Numbered from the stretch's first letter, positions 38,660-47,902 are shown. The stretch is 64,000 nucleotides of DNA from Acidobacteriota bacterium (GCA_022340585.1 JAJDNS010000108.1:1-64000), one strand, 5' to 3'. Translations and numbers: made by a program. The notes: generated by a model not told the origin, from the letters alone.

Positions 38660-40207
38660 TCAGTCCGGGGTGGCGTCGGGGTCGCAGCGGAAGACGATCC
38701 AACGGTCCTCGGCGCGGATCCCCGGGAGGCCGCCGAAGGGCATGGGGACGCTTCGGAAGACCTCCGCGCAGCGACGCGTTCGAGGGGCCAGCAACTGGGG
38801 GTGCGAGCCCTCCGGGACCGCCACGTGGAGAGAAGAAGGCGACCGGTGCAGGGCCTCCCCAAGCTCGCGCGCGGTGACGAGGCGGACACGTGCGCCGGAA
38901 GGGCGGTAGAAGTGAGCAGACAGGCCCGCGGGTCCGTAGGGGGACCCCGGCCCCAGGACCAGGATCTCGGGGAGGCGCTGTCGGTACACGAAGCGCTGGA
39001 GGCGTACTCCTGGAGACGGAGGAACCAGGCACAGCACGAGCAGGGCGACGCCATTGGCCGTGAAGAGCAGTTTCCGCAGGGGCGACCCGCCGGCGCCCCG
39101 CAACGGGCGGACGAGTCGATCCAGCCGGTCGCGCCCCGGGGTCAGGGCCAGGCCGAAGCTCACCGCCGCGGCCGGGACCAGGGGAACGAGGAACCGCAGC
39201 TCCTTGTGGGCGATGAGCGTGTGAGTGAGCAGAAACACCGCGCCGGACCACGTGAGGACGTGACGCGGGTGACGAACCCACGCAAGGCCGGTCGCGAGGG
39301 CAGCCAGGGCGCTCGCGGGGGCAAAGGGTGTCCGGACCAGAAGAAGAAGGTAGCCCCACACCGGGAGTGCGCCGAAGCGCTCCGCGGCGCGGTCCTCGCG
39401 GAGGTTCTCGACGACGAAGTTCCACGGCGGGAAGGTCCACTCGCCGTACCCCCACCGGTCCACGAAGGCGCCGAGAACCACCGCGGCGGCGATGCCCGTC
39501 CCCACCAGCACCAGCTCGCGCCGAGGCAGACGCCGCACGACGAGCGCCCAGGCGAACCAGCCCGCCACCATGAGGCCCACCGGGTACCGGAACTCGAACG
39601 CCAGGCCGAACAAGACGCCGACGAGAAGAAGGACACGGCCGGGAGAGGCCTCTCGCTCCCCGGTCCCGAGCCCGAAGAGGGCGAGGCCCAGGAAGAAGCT
39701 CGACGTGGCCAGGCTCTCACTCGAGGTCCGCACGAGGAGGAACGGCAGCACGCAGAAGACACAGACCATGCGCACTGCGGCGCGGCGGCAGGCGGGGTCC
39801 CCGATCCAGCCCCGGCAGCTCAGTGCGAGGCCGGCGAGGGCGAGCCAGCCCCACAGACCGGACCCCACCCGCAGTGCCCTCGCCCAGACAAACGGGTCGT
39901 CGATCCCCATTCGGCGCAGCAGCGCGACCACGAGGGTGGACGCCCCTGGCTGGATCCACGGCCGCATCCGCAACTCGTGCTCCCAGGGAAGCGCGGCGTC
40001 CGGAGCGAGCTTCAGCTTTGCGGCCACGAACTCGAGGATCTGGAACTGCTCGTCGGAGTGGTAGTAGCCCTCGCTCCGCCACGCCGCGAGCAGGATGAAG
40101 ACCAGGCAGACGGCGAGCCAGAACGTCACGAAGCGCGCCCATTCGCCGTCGTCCAGACCCGCGCGCGCTCGCAGGGTGCCGGCGATGCGGTGGTGGCTCG
40201 TCGTCAT
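38660..40207 (-). CDS. GT22-like (Alg9/PIG-B type) mannosyltransferase
   Basis: A 515-residue integral membrane protein with about ten hydrophobic helices. The first external loop reads YYHSDEQFQILEF...LPWEHELRMRPWIQPG, which is the (H)xDEQFQ and PWE-x-R-W motif set of the GT22 family that adds mannose from a lipid-phosphate donor to ER glycolipids in eukaryotes. The C-terminal 90 residues form a soluble tail. Bacterial members are uncharacterised; the retained loop acidic residues argue for a C-type glycosyltransferase using polyprenyl-phosphate sugars. The ATG at 40207 is near the first helix; the ribosome site is weak. Confidence 0.8.
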   Translation of the reverse strand: MTTSHHRIAGTLRARAGLDDGEWARFVTFWLAVCLVFILLAAWRSEGYYHSDEQFQILEFVAAKLKLAPDAALPWEHELRMRPWIQPGASTLVVALLRRMGIDDPFVWARALRVGSGLWGWLALAGLALSCRGWIGDPACRRAAVRMVCVFCVLPFLLVRTSSESLATSSFFLGLALFGLGTGEREASPGRVLLLVGVLFGLAFEFRYPVGLMVAGWFAWALVVRRLPRRELVLVGTGIAAAVVLGAFVDRWGYGEWTFPPWNFVVENLREDRAAERFGALPVWGYLLLLVRTPFAPASALAALATGLAWVRHPRHVLTWSGAVFLLTHTLIAHKELRFLVPLVPAAAVSFGLALTPGRDRLDRLVRPLRGAGGSPLRKLLFTANGVALLVLCLVPPSPGVRLQRFVYRQRLPEILVLGPGSPYGPAGLSAHFYRPSGARVRLVTARELGEALHRSPSSLHVAVPEGSHPQLLAPRTRRCAEVFRSVPMPFGGLPGIRAEDRWIVFRCDPDATPD

Positions 40208-40311
40208 TGGCGTCGCTCGCGCCGTCCAGACTACTGTGGCGACACAGGGGGACAAAGGGGCTGCGCGGGCCCCGCAATCGGGGTTTCCCCAAACCGGCGC
40301 GCGGCAGCAGC

Positions 40312-40317
40312 TATAAT
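40312..40317 (+). promoter_or_regulatory. -10 box upstream of the zinc-ribbon membrane protein
   Basis: A perfect TATAAT lies 28 bases before the ATG at 40346. No good -35 box is found at the matching distance, so this is a weak prediction. Confidence 0.35.
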
Positions 40318-40345
40318 CCGGCAACTGCGAGGAGGCCGAACGAGG

Positions 40346-41737
40346 ATGAATCTCCTCTGCCCACACTGCGCCCGGACGCTGCGGATCCCAACCGAGAAGG
40401 CGCGACCCGAGGTCAAGGTGCAGTGTCCCGGCTGCCGAAAGGTGTTTGCCCTTGCCGAGGCTGCTCCGGCGCCGGCTGCACCTCGAGCACCCTCTGCACC
40501 CCAGGCCCCCGCACCTCAGGTCCCCGCGCCCCAGGTCCCCGCACCCCAGGTCCCCGCGCCCCAGGTCCCCGCGCCCCAGGTCCCCGCGCCCCAGGCGCCA
40601 GCGACGCCCCCTTCACCCGCCCCCGCAGTGGCGGCGGCCGGGGCGCCCCCGGCCGCCGGTGCCGTCGCCGCTCGTCGGCCCCGAGGGCCCCGGCCCGGGG
40701 CCTGGCGCACGTGCGCGACCCACTCCGGGAAGCGCTCCGAGGGCGTCTGCAGCGAATGCGGCAAGGGGTGGTGCCCGGACTGCGTCAAGCGCCAGGGCAC
40801 TGCCGCCATCTGTCCCGACTGCGACGCACTCTGCCAGAGCACGGCGGAGCGCGAGGAGGCCGAGCGCGTCGCGCGCCAGCGCCGCCGTCCCTTGCGGGAC
40901 GAGCTCGGCACCGTCCTCAGCTACCCGCTCCGCGACCCCATGGCGTACATCATGATGGCGGTGACGGTGGGCCTGTTCTCCACCGCGGCGAGGGTGGCGG
41001 CCTTCGGCGGCTACTTCGGCGTTCTCTTCGCTCAGGGGCTGCTGTACGCGTACTCCTTCACCGCCATCAACCGCGTGTCCTCGGGGAACACGACGAACTT
41101 CATGCCCGAGATCAGCGACATCACGGACATCGTCACCCCGGTGCGCCTCGGCGTGGCGGCGATGATCATCAGCTCGGGCCCGCTGTTCCTTCTGATGCTC
41201 GTCCTGGGTGTGAGCTCGATCTTCGCGCTGGCCTCCCCGGGGGCCGGGGCCGGGGAGCCGTCCTACCAGTCGACACCCATGCCCGAGGAGGTCCGACAGA
41301 TCCTCGCCGAGCAGGGCATGAGCGAGGAGGAGATCGCGGAGTTCGAGGAGGGGTACGGCCAGGGGGAAGGGGTCAGCGCCCCCGCGGCAGGCACCGCCAT
41401 CGCGGCCCTGATCGCCCTCCCGTTCGCCCTGCTGTGGAAGCTGCTCTACTCGCCCATCGCCCTCATCGCCGCCGCCATCTCCCGGAGCTTCTTCGCGACT
41501 CTCAACCCCGTCACCGGCATCGACGCCATCCGGCGCATGGGATCCATCTACTGGGAGGCGCTGGTCGTCTACACCGGGATCGCGTTCGCCGGGTTCGTTG
41601 GCAGCGCGGTCCTCGGCATGGTGCCGTTCCTCGGGGGATTCCTGGCCGCCTTCGTCCAGTCGTACGCCTTCCTGTCCTTCGGCTGCCTTCTCGGCTTCGC
41701 GGTGTACAAGAAGGCCGAGGAGCTGGGCGTCGACTGA
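40346..41737 (+). CDS. Zinc-ribbon membrane protein with Pro-rich repeat
   Basis: A 463-residue protein. It begins with an MJ0042-type zinc ribbon (CPHC...CPGC, residues 5-30), followed by a Pro/Ala/Gln stretch with repeated APQVP units, a second cysteine-rich region (CATHSGKRSEGVCSECGKGWCPDC...CPDC, about 120-160) and a membrane domain with about six helices, containing a DUF4013-like pattern with an acidic cytosolic or external loop (MPEEVRQILAEQGMSEEEIAEFEEGY). No activity is known. The ATG has GGAGG 11 bases upstream. The two-hairpin repeat copy B follows the stop codon by eight bases. Confidence 0.75.
   Translation: MNLLCPHCARTLRIPTEKARPEVKVQCPGCRKVFALAEAAPAPAAPRAPSAPQAPAPQVPAPQVPAPQVPAPQVPAPQVPAPQAPATPPSPAPAVAAAGAPPAAGAVAARRPRGPRPGAWRTCATHSGKRSEGVCSECGKGWCPDCVKRQGTAAICPDCDALCQSTAEREEAERVARQRRRPLRDELGTVLSYPLRDPMAYIMMAVTVGLFSTAARVAAFGGYFGVLFAQGLLYAYSFTAINRVSSGNTTNFMPEISDITDIVTPVRLGVAAMIISSGPLFLLMLVLGVSSIFALASPGAGAGEPSYQSTPMPEEVRQILAEQGMSEEEIAEFEEGYGQGEGVSAPAAGTAIAALIALPFALLWKLLYSPIALIAAAISRSFFATLNPVTGIDAIRRMGSIYWEALVVYTGIAFAGFVGSAVLGMVPFLGGFLAAFVQSYAFLSFGCLLGFAVYKKAEELGVD
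40502..40591 (+). repeat. 15-bp minisatellite inside the zinc-ribbon protein gene
   Basis: Six head-to-tail 15-base units of the type CAGGTCCCCGCGCCC, varying at only a few bases (CAC/CGC, GGC/GGT), encode the APQVP repeats. A further partial unit follows. Such an in-frame repeat can gain or lose units without breaking the gene. Confidence 0.9.
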
Positions 41738-41745
41738 TCTCGCCT

Positions 41746-41820
41746 GCTGAGGACAAGATCGCCATGGCGCGATCGTGTCCTCAGCCAATGCATCCGGCCG
41801 AAGGCCGGTTCGGTCCTCGG
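41746..41820 (+). repeat. Two-hairpin dispersed repeat, copy B
   Basis: Hairpin 1 pairs 41746-41761 with 41770-41785 (16 bp with one mismatch, core GCTGAGGACACGATCG). After a nine-base spacer, hairpin 2 is a perfect CCGGCC-GAA-GGCCGG (41794-41808), followed by TTCGGTCCTCGG. It sits between two convergent genes. The same layout is found at 7287-7358 (reverse) and 55241-55316. Confidence 0.75.
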
Positions 41821-41948
41821 AGTCGCCGACCTGACGCATCGATTCCAATGCCTTCCGTCGGGCCGTGGTTCGACCGGTGCCGTTTCCCTTCCCGAAGGTG
41901 TCCCGTCCCCGGGGGCGACCGACCACGCCGGCCGCCCCCGGCTGCCGT

Positions 41949-43343
41949 CTACTTCTTCGGCTCCACCCCCGCGACGCGCGCGAGCTCACCCTCGATGGCC
42001 TTCCGGTCGCCAACCGCCACGATCGTCATCTCGTCGTCGCGGATGTACCGGGCGGCGGCTTCCCGCACGTCGGCCGGTGTCACCGCGAGCACCTCGTCGA
42101 CGTACCGTCTCAGGTAGTCGTCAGGCAGACCGTGACGCTCGAGGAACTCCAGCTGGGTGATGATGCCCGTCCGTGAGGAGTTCCGGAGCACGAAGACGCC
42201 CGCCATGTAGCTCTGGACTCCGGCCAGCTCCTCTTTCGACGGCGGCTCGCTCCGCAGCCGGTCGATCTCGAAGAGGATCTCCTTCAACGCCGGGGCCGTC
42301 ACCTCGGTGGAGACATCGGCGTTCTCGACCCAGTACGCATCGCCCCGCCGGCTGGAGATCTGAGAGATGGGTGAGTAGGTGTAGCCCTTGTCCTCGCGGA
42401 TGTTGGTCGTGATCCGCGACGAGAAGTAGCCGCCGAGGAGAGAGTTCGTCACCGCCAGCTTCACGTACCCCGGGTCCGACGGGTCGGGAACGGGGAGCCC
42501 GAGCACGAGGGTGGTCTGGACGGCTCCGGGACGGTCGACAATCGTCAGGCTCCGGGTGGTCCGGGGGGAGGGGTCCTCGATGCGCACCGGGTTCGCCCCG
42601 GCCCAGTCGCCGAAGGCCTCCTGGACCGCGACCCGGACCGCGTCGGGATCGAACCGGCCCACGACGTAGAGCCGGGCCCGCTTCGGGCCGAAGCCGGACT
42701 CGTAGAAGCCACGGACGTCTTTCAAGGAGTACCCCTCGATCATCTCCGGGGTGGGAAAGACCCGGCCAAAGGGATGCTTCTCGCCGTACAGAACCGCACG
42801 GAACTTCTCGACCGCCAGCTGCTGCGACTGGCTGCGGGCGATCGAGAGCTGTCGGTTGCGATCGTTCTTGATCCGGGCGAGCTCGCTCTCCGGGAAGGCG
42901 GGGTGGCGGACGACGTCGGCCACCAGGCGCACCATCTCGGGAGCGAACTCGGACAGGACCGCACCCCCGAGCTGCGTCGTCTCCGCTCCCACGGCGATCT
43001 CCAGCGATCCACCCATGCGGGCCGCGGCCTGGGAGATCTCGAGCGCGCTGCGGCTCTTCGACCCCTCGATGAGCAGGTCCCCGGTGACATCGGCGAGCCA
43101 CACCTGGGTCGACGCCTCGTTGGCGTTGCCCACGTCCACGACGAGCAGGACTCGGGCCTTGGGGATGGTGCCGTAGGCGACGAAGGTCACGGCGAGGTCG
43201 TTGTCGAGGTGGAACCGCTCCGGGGTCGGTACCTGGAACGACTTCGGTGTCCCCGGCTCCGGTGGCGATTGCTTCTCGGCCCGCGCGGGAAGCCCGGCCC
43301 CGAGGAGAAGGGTGGCGGTGGCCACGACGATGGATGTCCTCAT
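41949..43343 (-). CDS. M16-family peptidase, non-catalytic partner type
   Basis: A 464-residue exported protein with a signal peptide (about 1-22). It has the M16 fold pattern (FHLDNDLAVTFV..., GVGxR-like second-half motif SSRITTNIREDKGYTYSP) but lacks the zinc-binding HxxEH: the equivalent region reads VWLADVTGDLL. Such subunits pair with a catalytic M16 protein to build the substrate chamber. The catalytic partner is the gene directly upstream, which overlaps it by ATGA, so the two are coupled. Confidence 0.9.
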   Translation of the reverse strand: MRTSIVVATATLLLGAGLPARAEKQSPPEPGTPKSFQVPTPERFHLDNDLAVTFVAYGTIPKARVLLVVDVGNANEASTQVWLADVTGDLLIEGSKSRSALEISQAAARMGGSLEIAVGAETTQLGGAVLSEFAPEMVRLVADVVRHPAFPESELARIKNDRNRQLSIARSQSQQLAVEKFRAVLYGEKHPFGRVFPTPEMIEGYSLKDVRGFYESGFGPKRARLYVVGRFDPDAVRVAVQEAFGDWAGANPVRIEDPSPRTTRSLTIVDRPGAVQTTLVLGLPVPDPSDPGYVKLAVTNSLLGGYFSSRITTNIREDKGYTYSPISQISSRRGDAYWVENADVSTEVTAPALKEILFEIDRLRSEPPSKEELAGVQSYMAGVFVLRNSSRTGIITQLEFLERHGLPDDYLRRYVDEVLAVTPADVREAAARYIRDDEMTIVAVGDRKAIEGELARVAGVEPKK

Positions 43344-44761
43344 GAGGCTTCGCTCCCCTCTGTCTCGTTGGCCCCCGCGGCGGGGGGCTCCTCGGGCTGC
43401 GGCTCGATCGTCAGTATCGTCCGGTTGGTCGGTCGCAGGTACTCCCGGGCCGTGGCCAGGAGGACCTCGGGCGTAACCTTTGCGAACTCGGCTTCGATGC
43501 TGTTGATCCTCCCGGGATCGTCATCGAAGAGAGCGAAGCTGGCGAGGAGATCGGCTCGGCCGAAGCCGAAGGTGTCCTCGAGGTCGTCGTAGAAGCGGGA
43601 GCGCGCCTTGATCTTGGCCAGCTCCAGCGTGGCCTCGTCCACCGGTGCCGAGCGGATCCTCTCGATCTCCGCGTCGAAGGCATTCAGGATCTCGTCGGCC
43701 GGGGTTTCGGCGTCGTGCATGAGGGAGGTGATCCAGAGCACCGGCCCGTCGACGTCGAACATGTTGCCGAGCAGGTTGATCCCCCCGGACACGTCGCCGG
43801 TGAAGCCGTTCTCCTGCACGAGGGCCTGGTAGAGGCGGCTGTCCCGTCCCTGGACCAGGATCTGGTCCAGCAGTCCCATGGCGAAGTACTCAGGGGTGTT
43901 GCGGGGCGGCACGTGGTAGCCCACGGCCAGGGCCGGCCTCGTGGCCAGCTTGTCCGCCTTGCTCGCCCGCTTCTCCTTCTCCTGGCGAGGCTCGGAGATG
44001 TCCGGCTGGTCCGGACGGGGACCGGATGGGATGCTCCCGAAGTACTCTTCGATCCACGCCAGCGTCTGAGCGGGCTCGAAGTCGCCGGTCACGACCACAA
44101 CGGCGTTGGAGGGCGTGTAGTAGGCGTCGAAGAAGGCCTCCACGTCCTCCAGGGTGGCCGCCTCGAGGTCCACGAGGTCGCCGTAGAAGTTGTGGGCGTT
44201 GTACCAGTTCGCGTTGGCGTACTGGGGCATGTCCAGCCAGGGGAACCCTCCGTAGGGGCGATTCAAGACGTTCACCTTGACCTCATTCGTGACCACGCCC
44301 TGCTGGTTGGTGAGGTTCTCCTGGGTGATGTCGAGGGCACGCATGCGATCGGCCTCTCCCCAGAGCATCATCTCCAGCGTGTGGGCGGGGACGATCTCGA
44401 AGTAGTCGGTGAAGTCGAAACGCGTGGAGCCGTTGAGGATCCCGCCGTTTGACTGGATCAGGCGGACGAACTCCATCTTGCCGAGATTCTTCGAGCCCTG
44501 GAACATCATGTGCTCGAAGAGGTGGGCAAACCCGGTGCGGTTCCGCGGCTCGATGCGAAACCCGATGTTGTAGTAGACCGCCACGACCGCGGTCGGGGCC
44601 GTCGCGTCGCGGGACAAGACCACCTTCAGGCCGTTGTCGAGCGTGTGGTACTCCACGGGCACGCTGAAGCCGCCTCCGCCCGCCGCCGCCGCCGGCGAGG
44701 CGACGGGGGCCAGGGCCAGCACAGCGGCCAGCGAGACCGTCAGACGCACTGTGTTTCTCAT
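43340..44761 (-). CDS. M16-family zinc metallopeptidase, catalytic subunit
   Basis: A 473-residue exported peptidase: signal peptide about 1-26, then YHTLDNGLKVVLS and the inverted zinc motif HLFEH (in FAHLFEHMMFQGS) with the downstream glutamate in TNEVK. M16 enzymes degrade short or unfolded peptides. GAGGAG lies just before the ATG; a longer frame upstream has no support. It overlaps the next M16 gene by four bases, giving a heterodimeric pair typical of Acidobacteriota and Myxococcota genomes. Confidence 0.93.
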   Translation of the reverse strand: MRNTVRLTVSLAAVLALAPVASPAAAAGGGGFSVPVEYHTLDNGLKVVLSRDATAPTAVVAVYYNIGFRIEPRNRTGFAHLFEHMMFQGSKNLGKMEFVRLIQSNGGILNGSTRFDFTDYFEIVPAHTLEMMLWGEADRMRALDITQENLTNQQGVVTNEVKVNVLNRPYGGFPWLDMPQYANANWYNAHNFYGDLVDLEAATLEDVEAFFDAYYTPSNAVVVVTGDFEPAQTLAWIEEYFGSIPSGPRPDQPDISEPRQEKEKRASKADKLATRPALAVGYHVPPRNTPEYFAMGLLDQILVQGRDSRLYQALVQENGFTGDVSGGINLLGNMFDVDGPVLWITSLMHDAETPADEILNAFDAEIERIRSAPVDEATLELAKIKARSRFYDDLEDTFGFGRADLLASFALFDDDPGRINSIEAEFAKVTPEVLLATAREYLRPTNRTILTIEPQPEEPPAAGANETEGSEAS

Positions 44762-44962
44762 GGACTCCTCTTCGTGACGAGAACCGACGGGAGGGTCGTT
44801 GGCACACTCCTCCCTCGGGCCGGAAGTGGCCCTCAAGAACCAAGACGACGGGACGGGCTCAGTGTTCCGTCCCTTCCCGGCCACACCGGGGAAACGAGGG
44901 CGGGGGCTCGCGATGGGGGATGATCGGCGGCGGCGTCCGGCCGGCGCGACCGGGCCCGGGCC

Positions 44963-44991
44963 TTGACCCCCGCCCGCCGCCCCGCTAACGT
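44963..44991 (+). promoter_or_regulatory. Predicted promoter of the secreted M14 gene
   Basis: TTGACC (44963-44968) and TAACGT (44986-44991) have a 17-base spacer, placing a start near 44998, about 30 bases before the ATG at 45029. Confidence 0.45.
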
Positions 44992-45028
44992 TCGCCGCTC
45001 AACGGCACGACGCGACGAGGAGGAGGCA

Positions 45029-47578
45029 ATGAGAGGCTCGCGGACGCGTGGCGGCGGGCGGGAGCGGGGGCCCCGCCGTCGCGTTCCCGCGCTGTTCGCC
45101 CTGGCGCTGCTCGCCCTCGCCGCATCCGCGGCATCCGCCCTCGACGTGCCTTCGCCGGAGTCGGTTCTCGGCTTCCGGCCTGGCGAGGACCGCCGGCTCG
45201 CTGACTGGGACGAGGTGCTCGAGTACCTCGCGCGCCTCGACGCGGCGTCCGACCGGGTGAGGGTCGAGGAGGTCGGGAAGACCACGCGGGGGAGGCCGTT
45301 CGTGGTGGCCACGGTGACCTCGGCGGAGAACCAGGCGCGCCTCGAGCAGATCCGCAACGTGAACCTGCGGCTCGCCGACCCCCGCGGTCTCGGCGAGGAC
45401 GAGGCCGAGCGGCTCATCGCTGACGGAAAGGCGATCGTCGCCATGGCCTTCTCGATCCACTCCACCGAGGTGGGCGGTACCCTCACCGCCCTGCGGCTTC
45501 TCCACCTCCTGGCCTCGAGCGACACGCCCGACGTGCGACGCGCCCTCGACGAGACGGTGCTGCTGGTCCTCCCGTCGCACAACCCGGACGGGACGCAGCT
45601 CGTGACCGACTGGTACCGCCGGCAGCTCGGGACACCCTTCGAGGGCACGCCCCCCCCCGTGCTCTACCACCCCTACGTGGGCCACGACAACAACCGCGAC
45701 TGGTACATGTTCACCCAGGTGGAGACGCGCCTGACCGTGCGTCACATCCACCGGCGCTGGCGGCCGCACATCATGCACGACGTGCACCAGATGGGCCGGC
45801 GCGGCGCCCGGCTGTTCGTTCCGCCCTACGTCGACCCGTGGGAGCCCAACGTCGACCCGGCGCTGCGGGCCGCCGCCGGCGCGCTCGGGATGCACGTGGC
45901 CGCGCGCCTCACGACCGAGGGGAAGCGGGGCATCGTCACCGGGGCGATCTTCGACGCCTGGACCCCGGCCCGGGCCTATCCCCACACCCACGGGGGCGTG
46001 CGCCTTCTCTCGGAGACCGCGTCGGCCCGTCTCGCCACTCCTGACGACGTCCCTCTCGACGAGCTCCGGAGTGGCCGCGGAGGCTACGACCCGAAGACGG
46101 CGTCCTGGAACTTCCCCGCGCCCTGGCCCGGGGGGACGTGGCGCCTCGGAGACATCGTCGAGTACCAGCTGGCTGCCTCGCTGGCGGTGCTGGACCACGC
46201 CGCTCGCAACCGCGAGTACTGGCTGCGGACCTTCCTCGGCGTGAATCGCCGGGCCTGCGAGGGCCAGGAGCCCCATGCCTATGTGGTCCCGGCCGCCCAG
46301 CGGGACCCGGTGGCCGCCGCCCGCCTGATCGAGGTGCTGCACGTCGGCGGGGTCGAGGTCCACCGGGCCCGGGCCGGCTTCGAGGCGGAAGGTCGCCGCT
46401 TCGCCGAAGGGAGCCACGTCATCCCCATGGCGCAGCCGTCCAGCGCCTTCGCGCGGACGCTCCTCGAGCGGCAACGCTACCCCGATATCCCGCGACGCCC
46501 CTACGACGTGACCGCCCACACCCTCCCCCTGCTCCTCGGCGTGGAGGTCGAGGCGGTCACGAAGCCGCTCGCCGCCGACCTCGAGAGGGTCGACGTCCCC
46601 CACGTCGCGCGGGGTCGGGTCGAGGGGCGGGGCCCTCGCTTCGCGGTCGGGCACACGAGCGGTGGTCTCGCCGCTCTCGGCCGGCTCCTCGCCGAAGGCG
46701 TCGACGTCCGCTGGGCTCTCGAGCCGTTCTCCGAGGACGGGACCGATTTCCCCGCCGGCACCTTCCTCGTCGAGTCCTCGGCTCGCCGGGAGCTCGGGGC
46801 CCTGGCCATCGAGCTCGGGCTCTTCCCCCGGGGCGTCCGAGCCCGCCCTCCGGCGCTCCGCCTCAAGGCCCCGCGCGTGGGACTGTACCGCTCCTGGGTG
46901 CCGTCCATGGACGAAGGCTGGACCCGGTACGTCTTCGAACAGGAGATGGACGTGGCGTTCCGGACCCTCCACGACCGGGAGGTGCGGGCCGGAGGTCTGC
47001 GGGACCGCTACGACGCGATCGTCCTCCCAGACCACAAGCCCTCCTCGCTCCTGGACGGCAACCCCCCGGACAGCCTCCCCGCGGAGTACACGGGTGGGCT
47101 CGGGGCCGATGGGATGGAAGCCCTGGCGGAGTTCGTCGAGCGCGGGGGGACGCTGGTCGCCCTCAACGCGGCCAGCACCCTGGTAGCCGAGCAGCTCGGG
47201 TTGCCCGTCCGCGACGCGCTCGCGGGCGTGGACTCAGCCGAGTTCTACTGTCCCGGCTCGATCCTTCGGGTGCGGACAGACCCCTCTCAGACCCTCGCCC
47301 ACGGCTTGCCCGAGGACCTTCCCATCTGGTTCGAATCCTCGCCCGCCTTCGACGCCGACCCCCGCCTGGTGGTGGCCCGGTACCGGGACGACGATCCGTT
47401 GCTCTCGGGGTGGCTTCTCGGGGGCGAGCGGCTGCGGCGCCGGGCCGCTCTCGTCGAGGTCCCGCGGGGAAAGGGCCGGGTCGTCCTCATCGGCTTCCGT
47501 CCACAGTACCGGGCACAGAGCCGCGTGACGTACGCGGCTCTCCTGAACGCTCTCTACCTGTCCGCGACCGATCGCTGA
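45029..47578 (+). CDS. Secreted M14-family metallopeptidase-like protein with GATase-like C-terminus
   Basis: An 849-residue exported protein; the signal peptide has an unusually long basic start (about residues 1-38). The M14 zinc carboxypeptidase pattern is clear: HSTE (H144, E147) for the first two zinc ligands, LLVLPSHNPDGTQ, and HDNNRDWYM. A histidine further on (MHDVHQMG) may be the third ligand. From about residue 610 a second domain resembles the GATase-1-like tail of the PIG-L protein (YDAIVLPDHKPSSLL...EFVERGGTLVALNAAST). M14 enzymes cleave C-terminal residues of peptides or peptidoglycan; large members of this subgroup are uncharacterised. AGGAGG precedes the ATG. Confidence 0.87.
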   Translation: MRGSRTRGGGRERGPRRRVPALFALALLALAASAASALDVPSPESVLGFRPGEDRRLADWDEVLEYLARLDAASDRVRVEEVGKTTRGRPFVVATVTSAENQARLEQIRNVNLRLADPRGLGEDEAERLIADGKAIVAMAFSIHSTEVGGTLTALRLLHLLASSDTPDVRRALDETVLLVLPSHNPDGTQLVTDWYRRQLGTPFEGTPPPVLYHPYVGHDNNRDWYMFTQVETRLTVRHIHRRWRPHIMHDVHQMGRRGARLFVPPYVDPWEPNVDPALRAAAGALGMHVAARLTTEGKRGIVTGAIFDAWTPARAYPHTHGGVRLLSETASARLATPDDVPLDELRSGRGGYDPKTASWNFPAPWPGGTWRLGDIVEYQLAASLAVLDHAARNREYWLRTFLGVNRRACEGQEPHAYVVPAAQRDPVAAARLIEVLHVGGVEVHRARAGFEAEGRRFAEGSHVIPMAQPSSAFARTLLERQRYPDIPRRPYDVTAHTLPLLLGVEVEAVTKPLAADLERVDVPHVARGRVEGRGPRFAVGHTSGGLAALGRLLAEGVDVRWALEPFSEDGTDFPAGTFLVESSARRELGALAIELGLFPRGVRARPPALRLKAPRVGLYRSWVPSMDEGWTRYVFEQEMDVAFRTLHDREVRAGGLRDRYDAIVLPDHKPSSLLDGNPPDSLPAEYTGGLGADGMEALAEFVERGGTLVALNAASTLVAEQLGLPVRDALAGVDSAEFYCPGSILRVRTDPSQTLAHGLPEDLPIWFESSPAFDADPRLVVARYRDDDPLLSGWLLGGERLRRRAALVEVPRGKGRVVLIGFRPQYRAQSRVTYAALLNALYLSATDR

Positions 47579-47609
47579 GCGAGGGGCTCCGTCGCGGGTC
47601 GCCGTCGGA

Positions 47610-47638
47610 TTGAATTCCACCAATGACTTGGCTACGAT
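47610..47638 (+). promoter_or_regulatory. Predicted promoter of tRNA-Gln
   Basis: TTGAAT (47610-47615) and TACGAT (47633-47638) are 17 bases apart; the start would fall a few bases before the tRNA at 47653. Confidence 0.55.
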
Positions 47639-47652
47639 TGGGGTTCGCGCCT

Positions 47653-47726
47653 TGGGCGGTCGTCCAACGGTAGGACACATGGCTCTGGACCATGGAATCG
47701 GGGTTCGAGTCCCTGCCGCCCAGCCA
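47653..47726 (+). tRNA. trnQ: tRNA-Gln (anticodon CUG)
   Basis: A 74-base cloverleaf with the CCA end encoded. The acceptor stem TGGGCGG pairs perfectly with CCGCCCA; the D stem is GTCC/GGAC, the anticodon stem CATGG/CCATG holds the loop CTCTGGA with anticodon CTG at its centre, and the T arm has GTTCGAG. The discriminator is G. It reads CAG codons, the favoured glutamine codon in this GC-rich DNA. Confidence 0.97.
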
Positions 47727-47902
47727 GATCCCTCAGCAACCACCGGATTCCGTGAGGCCCACGGTGGCCATCGTCGGCGGCGGACCGTTCGCGGGACGCC
47801 ACCCGAACGAGAGGGTCGCCGGACGCACGGTGGGCGGCAACCAGCGACGGAACGGCAGGCTCCAGAGTCGCGTACGCTCTGGTGAGCGAGGAGGAAGAGG
47901 AG

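Noticed and set aside
38405-40345. A long upstream extension of the zinc-ribbon protein frame
   Set aside because: The first 647 codons lie antisense to the GT22 and cyclophilin genes and look like GC shadow; the zinc ribbon starts at the ATG at 40346 with a ribosome site.
40502-40591. Regular short repeats considered as a CRISPR array
   Set aside because: The units are directly adjacent with no spacers and are translated in frame as APQVP repeats.
47326-47341. A GGTTCGAATCC box as a possible second tRNA T arm
   Set aside because: It lies inside the M14 coding sequence and no acceptor, D or anticodon stems can be drawn around it.
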